Assembly (NCBI GenBank): GCA_963667875.2
Contig: CAXXGC010000006.1
Coordinates: 558,001-622,000 of the forward strand
From: JAEXOD01 sp963667875
GTDB lineage: Bacteria; Bacteroidota; Ignavibacteria; Ignavibacteriales; Melioribacteraceae
Direction: 5' to 3'
DNA length: 64,000 nt
Below the pieces are notes generated by a model. That model saw only the letters and a list, made by a program, of their open reading frames with translations. It was not told where the DNA came from and did not search any database. Shown here in pieces: positions 53,022-61,825 of this stretch (within the stretch, counting starts at the first letter, position 1; every line of letters starts with the position of its first letter). The position numbers and the translations under genes are program-made.

Positions 53022-56000
53022 TTAGAAAGAATATCTAATACCAAACTGCATAGCCCAACGTGAGTTAACGTTATCAGCTGTGTAAGGATCTTCAGCACCA
53101 TTAGTATTTAATGAATATACTGCACGACCAGTATTATCACGACCTGCTAATTTTACTATTTGGTATGTACTATAAACGCTCTTATCCCATCCTGCTTCAG
53201 GATCGATTAAGTTTAATACGTTTAATATATCTAATGTAACTTGGAATTTACCAAAACCGAAATAATCAGGAATTTCTTGGGCTATTCTTACATCAAATAC
53301 ATCTCTCCAAGGATTTCTTGCACCATTTCTTTTTGACAGTTTACCGCGATTTTCACTTAAATATTCATTGTTGTTTATGAATTTTTGTAAAGCTGCATAA
53401 TCAGCATCACTGCCTTTTACAAAAGCACCACTAACAATTTTACCAAGTTGAATGTCTGAATTGTCACGAGGTATATAGAATAAATCGTTAGAATCAAAAC
53501 CGTCATTATTAACGTCACCATATACAACAAACGAATAAGGCTGACCTGATTGACCATTATAATAAATTGAAAGAGAAGTAGATGCGTTTTCAATAAATTC
53601 GTGAGTATATGATAATGAACCAAATACTCTGTGTTGAATTTCATATAATGATGTAGTTAATTCAGGGCTGTTTGGATTATTCGAAATAGGATTATATCTA
53701 ACTTGCGATTTAGCTTGTGATGAAGCAACGCTGTTTAAGTCTTGGGATTTACCAAAAACATAACCGGCATTAATTGAAAATCCACGGTTAACATTTCTTT
53801 GAACTTGGAAACTTAAATTATATGAATAACCTTTGCTTGTATTTTTTAATACTAAGATATCATAAAAGTTATTATTGTAAGCGTTTGTTCCGCCCCAAAT
53901 AACTCTACCGTTTTCATTAGCATCTGTACCTGTGGAAGGTTTTAAATTAGCTTTTTCATAATTTAAGTCATTAACTGATTTTGAATATAAGAATTCAACC
54001 GTTCCAACAAAACCGAGTGGTAATTGTTGATCAACTGACATGTTAAATCTTAATATTTGAGGCATTTTGAAATCAGGATCTGTTAAGTTGATTTCTGATT
54101 GTACTTTTGGACTGCCTGTTCCGTAATCACCTGGATACCATTGTTTATTAGGATCTAAGCTGAAACCAGGATAAATTGTAGCTGAAGCATTTCTAACTTC
54201 TGCATATAACATACCGCTGTTTGTATAAGCGTTAGAAATCCATACATAAGGAACACGGCCTGTAAACAAACCAAAACCACCGCGTACTTGTGTAGTTCTG
54301 TCACCAAACACATCATAATTAAAACCAATTCTAGGCGAAAATAAAATATTACCGCTTGGAACTTCATCGGTTTTGTAATTTGATAAATATTTTGTCAACG
54401 AATCGTTAGCTAATGGAGTATCCGGGAAGAAAGGAATATCAATACGAGCACCTAAAGTAACTTTCAAATTAGGTAATACTGACCATTCGTCCTGTACATA
54501 AAATCCAAATTGATTTACTGTAAATTCAGCAGCTTGACTTGGATCACTTGTTCTTGAATATTTGTGTGAATAATAAGAAACTTTATCATTTTGTAAATCA
54601 GTTAAATTTGCAAATTCGTAATATCCATGGAATGCACCAATAAATAAATTACGGAATGAGAAAAATTCGTTATGTGTACCAACTGTAAATACATGGTTGC
54701 CCATTAAATAAGTAAAGTTGTCGGATATTTCAAGAATGTCTTGATCTAATTCGTTTGCTGATGAATATTGATCAACACCTGCACTCATTGATAAACCTGA
54801 TTCTTTTACTAAAATTTCGGGTGATTTACCATTTAAACCTGTTCTTCTATCTCTAATGCTTGTATAACCAGCAATAAATTCATTACTCATATCATTGCCT
54901 AAGTTGCTATGAACTTGACCAACAAGAGAATGAGTTTTATTTTTGATTTGATAAGCATACGAATCAAAACTTAATCTGTTTGATGCTGTTCTATAACCTA
55001 AAATATCTTGTCTTGCGTCAACAAAATTGTAACGTAAAGTTATTTTGTGTTCGTTTGATAAGTTATAATCGAAACGTGTAAATAATTTTGTGCTTGGTCT
55101 TTCAATTGTGCTTTCACCATAAGTTCCGGCATCAAAACCTTTTGCTTTTAAGATATCATACATTTTTCTTGCTAAGCTATCATTTTTAGCAATGTTTGTA
55201 CCTTGAGTTAAAGATAAGTTTTGTGATGGACGTGAATCTTCTGTTAATTCACCGTTTACAAAGAAAAACAATTGATCTTTCATAATTGGACCACCAACAC
55301 GGAAACCATATTGATAATCTTTAAATTCTTCAAAATCTTTTCTCTTAGATTCATCCTTGTTTGGGCTTTTACCAACTAAATCTTGGTTTCTTCCATAAAA
55401 ATAAGCTGATCCGCTATAATTGTTGGTACCACTACGGGTAATAGCATTGATACCGCCGCCTGTAAAACCGCCTTCGCGAACATCATAAGGAGCAACTACA
55501 ACTTGAAATTCCTGAATAGCATCCAAGCTGATAGGGTTTGTTCCAGATTGACCACCAGGGGTTCCTGAACTTCCTAAACCAAATAAATCGTTGTATTGAG
55601 TACCGTCAATCTGAACGTTGTTATATCTGTTATTTCTTCCGGCTGCTTGCATATTTGTACCGGAAAACATTGGAGATAATTTTGCAAAAGATTGAAAGTT
55701 TCTACTAATTGTAGGAATTTCTTCAATTTGTTTTAAAGAAATATTTTGAGATGATCCTGTACGACTTTCACTTATTAAGGCATTTCTATCTGCTGTAACT
55801 GTCAATTCGTTTAATTGAACTGATTTTTCAGATAAAATGAAGTCCATTCTTAAATTTTGACCCAATGTTAAATAAACATCATTTAAAGTTTTTTGTGAAA
55901 AACCTACAAATGATACAGTAACTTCATAAGGACCGCCTGTTCTTAAGCCGTAAATATTAAATTTACCGTCCGAACGTGTAGTAATACCATATTGTGTACC

Positions 56001-56174
56001 TGATGGTATATGAACAGCTACAACGTTTGCACCCGGTAAAGATGCCCCGTTTTCATCACTAACAACACCATTTATTGCTGCTGTAGTAGCACCCTGTGCA
56101 AATACCTGTTGGGTATTTATACTCAACATTGCCATGATAATAATAATGATTATAGACAAAGAAGCAAGTCTCAT
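53022..56174 (-). CDS. TonB-dependent outer-membrane receptor with carboxypeptidase-regulatory domain
   Basis: 1050 residues from ATG 56174, preceded by CGGAG; a longer frame from 56258 has no ribosome site and would bury the signal peptide. Signal peptide (ending QQVFAQ), an N-terminal CarboxypepD_reg-like domain (about 33-115: INGVVSDENGASLPGANVVAV...GLRTGGPYEVTVSFVGF), a plug (about 120-260) and a beta-barrel ending in a terminal Phe (FGIRYSF). A canonical SusC signature is not seen and no SusD gene follows. It is probably a TonB-energised importer or a surface-exposed structural receptor of the Oar type. Own terminator downstream. Confidence 0.88.
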   Translation of the reverse strand: MRLASLSIIIIIIMAMLSINTQQVFAQGATTAAINGVVSDENGASLPGANVVAVHIPSGTQYGITTRSDGKFNIYGLRTGGPYEVTVSFVGFSQKTLNDVYLTLGQNLRMDFILSEKSVQLNELTVTADRNALISESRTGSSQNISLKQIEEIPTISRNFQSFAKLSPMFSGTNMQAAGRNNRYNNVQIDGTQYNDLFGLGSSGTPGGQSGTNPISLDAIQEFQVVVAPYDVREGGFTGGGINAITRSGTNNYSGSAYFYGRNQDLVGKSPNKDESKRKDFEEFKDYQYGFRVGGPIMKDQLFFFVNGELTEDSRPSQNLSLTQGTNIAKNDSLARKMYDILKAKGFDAGTYGESTIERPSTKLFTRFDYNLSNEHKITLRYNFVDARQDILGYRTASNRLSFDSYAYQIKNKTHSLVGQVHSNLGNDMSNEFIAGYTSIRDRRTGLNGKSPEILVKESGLSMSAGVDQYSSANELDQDILEISDNFTYLMGNHVFTVGTHNEFFSFRNLFIGAFHGYYEFANLTDLQNDKVSYYSHKYSRTSDPSQAAEFTVNQFGFYVQDEWSVLPNLKVTLGARIDIPFFPDTPLANDSLTKYLSNYKTDEVPSGNILFSPRIGFNYDVFGDRTTQVRGGFGLFTGRVPYVWISNAYTNSGMLYAEVRNASATIYPGFSLDPNKQWYPGDYGTGSPKVQSEINLTDPDFKMPQILRFNMSVDQQLPLGFVGTVEFLYSKSVNDLNYEKANLKPSTGTDANENGRVIWGGTNAYNNNFYDILVLKNTSKGYSYNLSFQVQRNVNRGFSINAGYVFGKSQDLNSVASSQAKSQVRYNPISNNPNSPELTTSLYEIQHRVFGSLSYTHEFIENASTSLSIYYNGQSGQPYSFVVYGDVNNDGFDSNDLFYIPRDNSDIQLGKIVSGAFVKGSDADYAALQKFINNNEYLSENRGKLSKRNGARNPWRDVFDVRIAQEIPDYFGFGKFQVTLDILNVLNLIDPEAGWDKSVYSTYQIVKLAGRDNTGRAVYSLNTNGAEDPYTADNVNSRWAMQFGIRYSF

Positions 56175-56350
56175 GCTCTTCTCCGATTTGTTATTTGATA
56201 TGTATTTAGAAAAAAAAGTTTCATTCCCAAATATTCGCACTTTTATTGTAAAATTCAAGTATTTCTAATTTATTAATAATTTAATAACAATTTTTTAACT
56301 TGATTTTATTGCTGGCACTAAAATAATAAATTTTTTATTCCTAATAGTAT

Positions 56351-58744
56351 TTATTTTGAAAATTTAATAATTTTATAACCTTTTCCGGGTAATTCCAACT
56401 TCATTGTGTTTTTATTTATTGTATAGTGTGTTCCGTCAATTAAATCCACTCCCGATTTTTCCAAATATTCGTCCGGAATATTTATTTCGACAGTTGAATT
56501 ATTAAGACTTTTATTTAATACAACTAAAATTCTTTCGTTAAAATCGGAGCGAATATAAGCAAACTGGTCCTTTTGAACCAATACAGGGAGCAGATCGCCA
56601 TATTTAAGTGCTGTAGAATTTTTTCTAATGTTAATAATTTTTCGGTTTTTATCTAATAACGATTTTTGATAACCATCTAATTGATCTTCAAATTTCATCA
56701 TTCTTCTGTTATCAGGATCACTTGCACCAGTCATTCCGGATTCAGTACCATAATATACAACAGGAAGTCCGGGTATTGTATTCATAAATGCCATGTATAA
56801 AGCCACATAATCGTAACTTTTAGGATTATCCACCACCGGAGGATTATTCCATCCCATCTCAGCACCTAAACCTTCACCGCCGGGTTTAATATCACCATCG
56901 GCATAAGCCATAAATCTTACTTTATCGTGACTGTCAATAATATTTCCCATATAGTGAGGATTACCATAAACACGTTCAGTTTGTTTTAATTCATTAGATA
57001 AGGCACTAAACGAAACCGTTGTATCAATAAAAACAGGAATAGATCTGTCGAATAAATTAAAATTAAACTGTGCGCTCAATTGTCCATTATTAACATAAGA
57101 ACTTATTAAACCGTAAGATCCGAATGTTTCACCAATTTGATATACCTTACAATTATTAGGGTACTCTATTTCGGTTTTTAATTTTTTTGTTAAAGTTCTC
57201 CAAAATTCATTGGGCACATGTTTTACAGCATCATGTCTAAATCCATCAGCACCGGTTTCTTTAAGCCACCAAATTGCATTATCAGATACTGCTTCCATCC
57301 CTTCCGGCGAGGACAAAAAATCAAAAGATGGTAAATATGGTTCAAACCAAGTTGTTAATCTGTATTCATCCCAAAATCTTAAATTTAATCTTCCATCCGG
57401 TAATTCTAGTTTCCCGAACCATTCGGGATGTTTTTGGAAATACGGGTGCTGAATATGAACATGGTGCGAAACAAAATCCAATAATATTTTAATACCCTTT
57501 GAATGTGCAATTTTAACTATTTCTTTCAAATCGTCCATTGTACCAAAATGTTCCTCAACCGTATTATCGCTTATCGGCCAATAACCATGGTAGCCGGAAA
57601 ACCATCTATGAGGGGCCGGATATTCCCGGTAAGCATTATTAGGATTATCGTACACGGGAGATAACCAAATAGCATTAACGCCTAGTTTATCAAAATAACC
57701 CGAATTCAGTTTATCCAAAATACCTTTAAAATCCCCGCCTTTATAATTAGCCTGTTCAAATAAGGAATCTTGTTTAATAGGATTATCGTTACTTTTATCG
57801 CCATCATTAAATCTATCAGTCATCAAGGAATAAATTATAGCGTCATACCAATTAAATGGACTGTTTATGTTTTTAATATCTCCGTCATTAATCATAACCG
57901 TTTGAAGGTTGGTTAATTTACCGTTAACATCCACCAATATTCTAAATGTATGTTCACCTTTTAACTCTTTTTTATCAAGCTTCACGCTAATAATATTATT
58001 TTCAATTTCAATAAAAGTTTTTACTTTTTTATTATCCAAAAGCGGATAAATATTATTAAAACCTATTTGAGTATCTTTTGAATCACCTTTGTACTTAAAA
58101 GTCAGTTCTAAATAATCTTCCAAATTCTTTTTATCCAATATAAACAAATACGAATTCGAAGCGGCTTGATCAACAATATTTAGGTTTGTATTATAACCAC
58201 CAATCCCATTAGGAATTGAATCGTGATTTTTTTGATCTAAAAATTCCGCACCATCAACAAAATATTTATATTCGTAACGTCCGGGATCAAACGAATAGGT
58301 TAACGAATACCAGCCGTCTGCCTGCTCTTTCAGGTCTAGTTCCTGTCTGTTCCAGTTGTTAAAATTGCCAAAAATGGTTATTTTTTTAGGTTTATAAGTT
58401 GGTTTAAAACTAAATGTATAATCATATTTTAATTTGCTGATTACCAATATTGAATGTTTTTGCCCCTGATATTCAAAATCTAAAAATGTTGAACCATTAA
58501 ATTTCTTTTCGGGAGTGATATATAACAAGTGTTTTTTTATATCAAAATTTACATTTAAGTCATTATTTGGTAGAAATTTAACATCGTAATCATTTGAATA
58601 AAACATATCATCAATAACTAAAGAATCTTTTACACCTGCATAAACAGTAACAGGTTTTATAATGTCTCTTAACGGTTGAGCTTCTGTAATGTTAGAAAAA
58701 AATACTAATAATATAAAAAAGTAAAAAAGATTTACATTTTTCAT
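56351..58744 (-). CDS. Exported GH13 alpha-amylase-family enzyme with N-terminal E-set/CBM48-like domains
   Basis: 797 residues with signal peptide MKNVNLFYFFILLVFFSNITEA. An N-terminal beta domain, then a CBM48/AMPK-like module (KKITIFGNFNNWN, 120-132, to about 170), a further beta domain, and a GH13 barrel from about 300 (YDAIIYSLMTDRFNDGD). Catalytic residues are Asp505 (GFRHDAVKH), Glu539 (QIGETFG) and Asp607 (IIDSHDK); DFVSHH is the first conserved region. It is expected to hydrolyse alpha-glucans outside the cytoplasm, possibly cyclomaltodextrinase/neopullulanase-like; exact substrate uncertain. It lies upstream of the TonB receptor gene on the same strand (176 bases apart). Confidence 0.88.
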   Translation of the reverse strand: MKNVNLFYFFILLVFFSNITEAQPLRDIIKPVTVYAGVKDSLVIDDMFYSNDYDVKFLPNNDLNVNFDIKKHLLYITPEKKFNGSTFLDFEYQGQKHSILVISKLKYDYTFSFKPTYKPKKITIFGNFNNWNRQELDLKEQADGWYSLTYSFDPGRYEYKYFVDGAEFLDQKNHDSIPNGIGGYNTNLNIVDQAASNSYLFILDKKNLEDYLELTFKYKGDSKDTQIGFNNIYPLLDNKKVKTFIEIENNIISVKLDKKELKGEHTFRILVDVNGKLTNLQTVMINDGDIKNINSPFNWYDAIIYSLMTDRFNDGDKSNDNPIKQDSLFEQANYKGGDFKGILDKLNSGYFDKLGVNAIWLSPVYDNPNNAYREYPAPHRWFSGYHGYWPISDNTVEEHFGTMDDLKEIVKIAHSKGIKILLDFVSHHVHIQHPYFQKHPEWFGKLELPDGRLNLRFWDEYRLTTWFEPYLPSFDFLSSPEGMEAVSDNAIWWLKETGADGFRHDAVKHVPNEFWRTLTKKLKTEIEYPNNCKVYQIGETFGSYGLISSYVNNGQLSAQFNFNLFDRSIPVFIDTTVSFSALSNELKQTERVYGNPHYMGNIIDSHDKVRFMAYADGDIKPGGEGLGAEMGWNNPPVVDNPKSYDYVALYMAFMNTIPGLPVVYYGTESGMTGASDPDNRRMMKFEDQLDGYQKSLLDKNRKIINIRKNSTALKYGDLLPVLVQKDQFAYIRSDFNERILVVLNKSLNNSTVEINIPDEYLEKSGVDLIDGTHYTINKNTMKLELPGKGYKIIKFSK

Positions 58745-58981
58745 GAAAACTCCGGTATAAATAGTAATTGAAAATTAACAGTGTACAAGTTACTAAAAAA
58801 AATTTATTATTCAATTAATTCAAACAAAAAAATCATCATTTATTTAATTTTTAATATATAAAACTCTTCCTTAAAATTCTTAATTAATTGGAATAGTTAT
58901 TGATTTTACAAAATATTTTTTATAATTTATTAATCCCTTTTTTAAGGGGGCAAAAAATAATTTTTAACATACGGAGGTTTT

Positions 58982-60256
58982 ATGTCATATCGTTTATTTA
59001 CTTTTTCTTTATTCTTGTTTTGTATTATTTGTATAAGTAATATTTTTGCTCAGGATGAAATATCTTCTAATAATGATGAAAAAACATTAAATAAAAATGG
59101 CGGTTTAGCCAGAATTATGAGTATGGGTGAAATTCTTTTTATTGAAGATCCGCATGACATGCTTAATAATGCTGCATACGGTGCCACCTATGATAATTTA
59201 ATTTGGGGTGATATTGGTTCTACAAAAACAAATTGGGGAGATGATGGCAAAAGTCAATATTTTGGTGCAAATTTTAGATTAAATAAAAATTTTACTTTAG
59301 GAGCCATTCTTTCCAGAAACGATCTTATATCCGAAATGACAATTTTAACGGTTGATCCATTTTATGCCGAGGCTGATTCTGCCGTTCTCCATTATTTACC
59401 AAATAACAATACCGAAATTTTTGGTAGTTTTACAACCGGAAATTTAGCATTTGGATTAGGAATATCGTATTTAACCGCAGGAAAAGAATTAACTTACGCA
59501 AACGAACCTGAAGGAAATGAAGAAAGAACTTTTTCTCAAATTGGGTTTAATGCCGGTGTTATTTTGAATATGGATTCATTTGGTAAAGTAGAAGCAGCAG
59601 CCAGTCTTTTATTCCCACACCTAAAAATGACCAAATCAACAGAAATCGGCGAACTAAAACAAACCATAATAAAAATGGATTTTAGAGCATTTATCAATTT
59701 ACAAAAACATATAAAATTTGTTCCGGTTTTAAACTTTTTGTTGGCAAGCGGATCAAATGATTATACAGATAAAATAAATAGCCAATATAGCTACAACAGC
59801 GATCTAAATTCGCAACAGCAGATGTTGCTTGGTTTAGGTGTACAGTATGAAAAAGATAATTATTTACTCTCCGGAGGTCCTTCTTTAATGTTGGCAAAAG
59901 AAACCGAACACGCTGAAAGCGGCTCAAATTATGCAGATGCTGAAAATACTGTTAGCGCAATTTTGTGGAATTTTGGAGCTGAAGTTTATTGCACAAACTG
60001 GTTAACTGCCCGACTGGGATACAAAACAATAACAGGTTCGGTAACAATGCAGGAACCATTAAACAATAAAAAAGTAAATGAAAGAAGTTTTACAACCTAT
60101 GGTGATAACGATGGATTTACTTTAGGTTTAGGTTTGCATTTTGGAACTTTTGCAATTGATGCTACTGTAAACGATGACGTTTTAAGACAAGGTTTAAACA
60201 ATATTGGCGGCGGCCATGGCACATTAGGTTTTGTATCAGTTAGTTTTGCGTTTTAA
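58982..60256 (+). CDS. Outer-membrane beta-barrel protein of unknown function
   Basis: 424 residues with signal peptide MSYRLFTFSLFLFCIICISNIFA. The mature part alternates short amphipathic strands (YFGANFRLNKNFTLGAILS, IFGSFTTGNLAFGLGISYL, FGAEVYCTNWLTARLGYKTI, FTLGLGLHFGTFAIDATV) and ends with Phe (VSVSFAF), the usual sign of an outer-membrane barrel. The GLARIMSMGEILFIEDPHDMLNNAAYG opening resembles outer-membrane proteins common in Bacteroidota/Chlorobi. CGGAGG precedes the ATG. It is monocistronic with its own terminator. Substrate or role unknown. Confidence 0.75.
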   Translation: MSYRLFTFSLFLFCIICISNIFAQDEISSNNDEKTLNKNGGLARIMSMGEILFIEDPHDMLNNAAYGATYDNLIWGDIGSTKTNWGDDGKSQYFGANFRLNKNFTLGAILSRNDLISEMTILTVDPFYAEADSAVLHYLPNNNTEIFGSFTTGNLAFGLGISYLTAGKELTYANEPEGNEERTFSQIGFNAGVILNMDSFGKVEAAASLLFPHLKMTKSTEIGELKQTIIKMDFRAFINLQKHIKFVPVLNFLLASGSNDYTDKINSQYSYNSDLNSQQQMLLGLGVQYEKDNYLLSGGPSLMLAKETEHAESGSNYADAENTVSAILWNFGAEVYCTNWLTARLGYKTITGSVTMQEPLNNKKVNERSFTTYGDNDGFTLGLGLHFGTFAIDATVNDDVLRQGLNNIGGGHGTLGFVSVSFAF

Positions 60257-60290
60257 GTTTTAAGTTTTATTAAATTTTTAGAATTTTAAT

Positions 60291-60323
60291 ATGGGTGTCT
60301 TTAATTTTGGACACCCATTTTTA
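60291..60323 (+). terminator. Terminator of the barrel-protein gene
   Basis: ATGGGTGTC (60291-60299) pairs with GACACCCAT (60310-60318), followed by a T-run. It lies 34 bases past the stop, and its stem may also serve rmuC from the other side. Confidence 0.85.
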
Positions 60324-60347
60324 TATTAATAAACCAGTTATAATAAT

Positions 60348-61691
60348 TTATTCTTCAATTTCATTATCAGCTAACAACTTTATCGATTCGGCAGCGGGCA
60401 TCTCCTGGACGGTTTGTAATTTCCTTTCAATAGTTCGTGAACGTTTAGATGCCTCCCCTATCTCTTTACTTGCAGAATCTAATTTTTGTTGGGTTTTTTC
60501 CAAAATATCTCCAAAACGAATAAATTCAGTTTTAACCGCACCAAGCAGTCTCCAAACCTCGCTGCTCCTTTTTTGAATTGCAACAGTTCTAAATCCCATT
60601 TGAAGACTATTTAATAAAGCCAATAAATTAGTAGGTCCGGCTATTACAACTCTATATTCCCTTTGAATAAAATCCGAAACTCCCCTAAGGCGTAATACTT
60701 CAGCATATAATCCTTCAATTGGCAAAAATAAAATGGCAAAGTCGGTTGTACCGGGAGGATCCAAATATTTGGTCGATATACTTTTAGCTTCCGATTTTAT
60801 TCTATTTTCAAGTGCTTTTCTGTATTCTTCTATTTTACTTATATCCCCTTTTTCCTGTGAGTCAATTAAATTTTGGAAATCCTCTAACGGAAATTTTGAA
60901 TCAATAGGCAGATAAACCAGATCTTCTTTTAAATCATTTTTACCAGGCAATTTAATGGCAAATTCCACTACATCACGGCTTCCTTTTTTTACCGCTATAT
61001 TTTCAGAGTACTGATCGGGAGTTAAAACTTGATCAATTAAATTTTTTAACTGCATTTCGCCCCAAGTCCCCCGTACCTTAACATTATTAAGTACTTTTTT
61101 TAAGTCTCCCACACCCACTGCCAAAGCCTGCATTTCGCCAAGACCTTTATGCACATCTTCCAATCTTTTACTTACCATTGAAAATGATTCGCTTAATCTT
61201 TTTTCCAATGTGGAATGGAGTTTTTCATCAACAGTAAGACGCATTTCTTCAAGTTTTTTATTGTTATCTTCCTGCAAATGTTTAAGGTTATTTTCAACTT
61301 TGGTTGTTAATGTTTCCAACCGCGTGTCGAAATTGGAAGAAAGTCTGTTTATTTCCTTAGAAAACAAATTTAATTGTTCCTTTAATAAAACAGAAACATC
61401 TGTCATTCTACCCGAAATATTATCGCCAAATAATTTAATATTGTTATTAATTTCCAATCGCAAATTACTTGCGGATTTTTCATTTTCGGTTCTTATTTGG
61501 GTAATTTCCGTATTAATACTTCTAATTATATTTTCCGTCGATTTTTCTATCAACAGTTTGATTTCGGAATTATACTTATTTGTTTCATTAACCTTGTTAA
61601 AATTTATTAACAATAAAATAAAAGATAATATTGCAAATATCATAAGAATAATTATATACGTAATCAATTCAGCCTCTTTTCTATAATTCAC
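60348..61691 (-). CDS. rmuC: DNA recombination protein RmuC
   Basis: 447 residues. An N-terminal membrane helix (ITYIIILMIFAILSFILLLINF) is followed by a long coiled coil (about 40-195) and the RmuC nuclease-like core (about 200-420: VRGTWGEMQLKNLIDQVL, LPIDSKFPLEDFQ, FAILFLPIEGLYAEVL, GPTNLLALLNSLQMGFRT). The family is linked to limiting inversions at short inverted repeats. I keep the GTG start at 61691 because the membrane helix begins just after; no ribosome site is clear, and ATG 61643 would shorten the helix. The gene is divergent from the penicillin acylase gene. Confidence 0.92.
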   Translation of the reverse strand: MNYRKEAELITYIIILMIFAILSFILLLINFNKVNETNKYNSEIKLLIEKSTENIIRSINTEITQIRTENEKSASNLRLEINNNIKLFGDNISGRMTDVSVLLKEQLNLFSKEINRLSSNFDTRLETLTTKVENNLKHLQEDNNKKLEEMRLTVDEKLHSTLEKRLSESFSMVSKRLEDVHKGLGEMQALAVGVGDLKKVLNNVKVRGTWGEMQLKNLIDQVLTPDQYSENIAVKKGSRDVVEFAIKLPGKNDLKEDLVYLPIDSKFPLEDFQNLIDSQEKGDISKIEEYRKALENRIKSEAKSISTKYLDPPGTTDFAILFLPIEGLYAEVLRLRGVSDFIQREYRVVIAGPTNLLALLNSLQMGFRTVAIQKRSSEVWRLLGAVKTEFIRFGDILEKTQQKLDSASKEIGEASKRSRTIERKLQTVQEMPAAESIKLLADNEIEE

Positions 61692-61825
61692 TGATTAAAA
61701 ATAATTATTTTTAATTTAATAAACTTACAGTTTGCCAATCAAAAATTAAGTAAAATATGTTATTATCAATCAATTTTCTAAATAATTCCTTATTTTTAAT
61801 ATATTAATAATAAATTGTTGTAAAT

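Noticed and set aside
56175..56258. Longer N-terminus for the TonB-dependent receptor
   Set aside because: It would place 28 charged residues before a perfect signal peptide; ATG 56174 has its own ribosome site.
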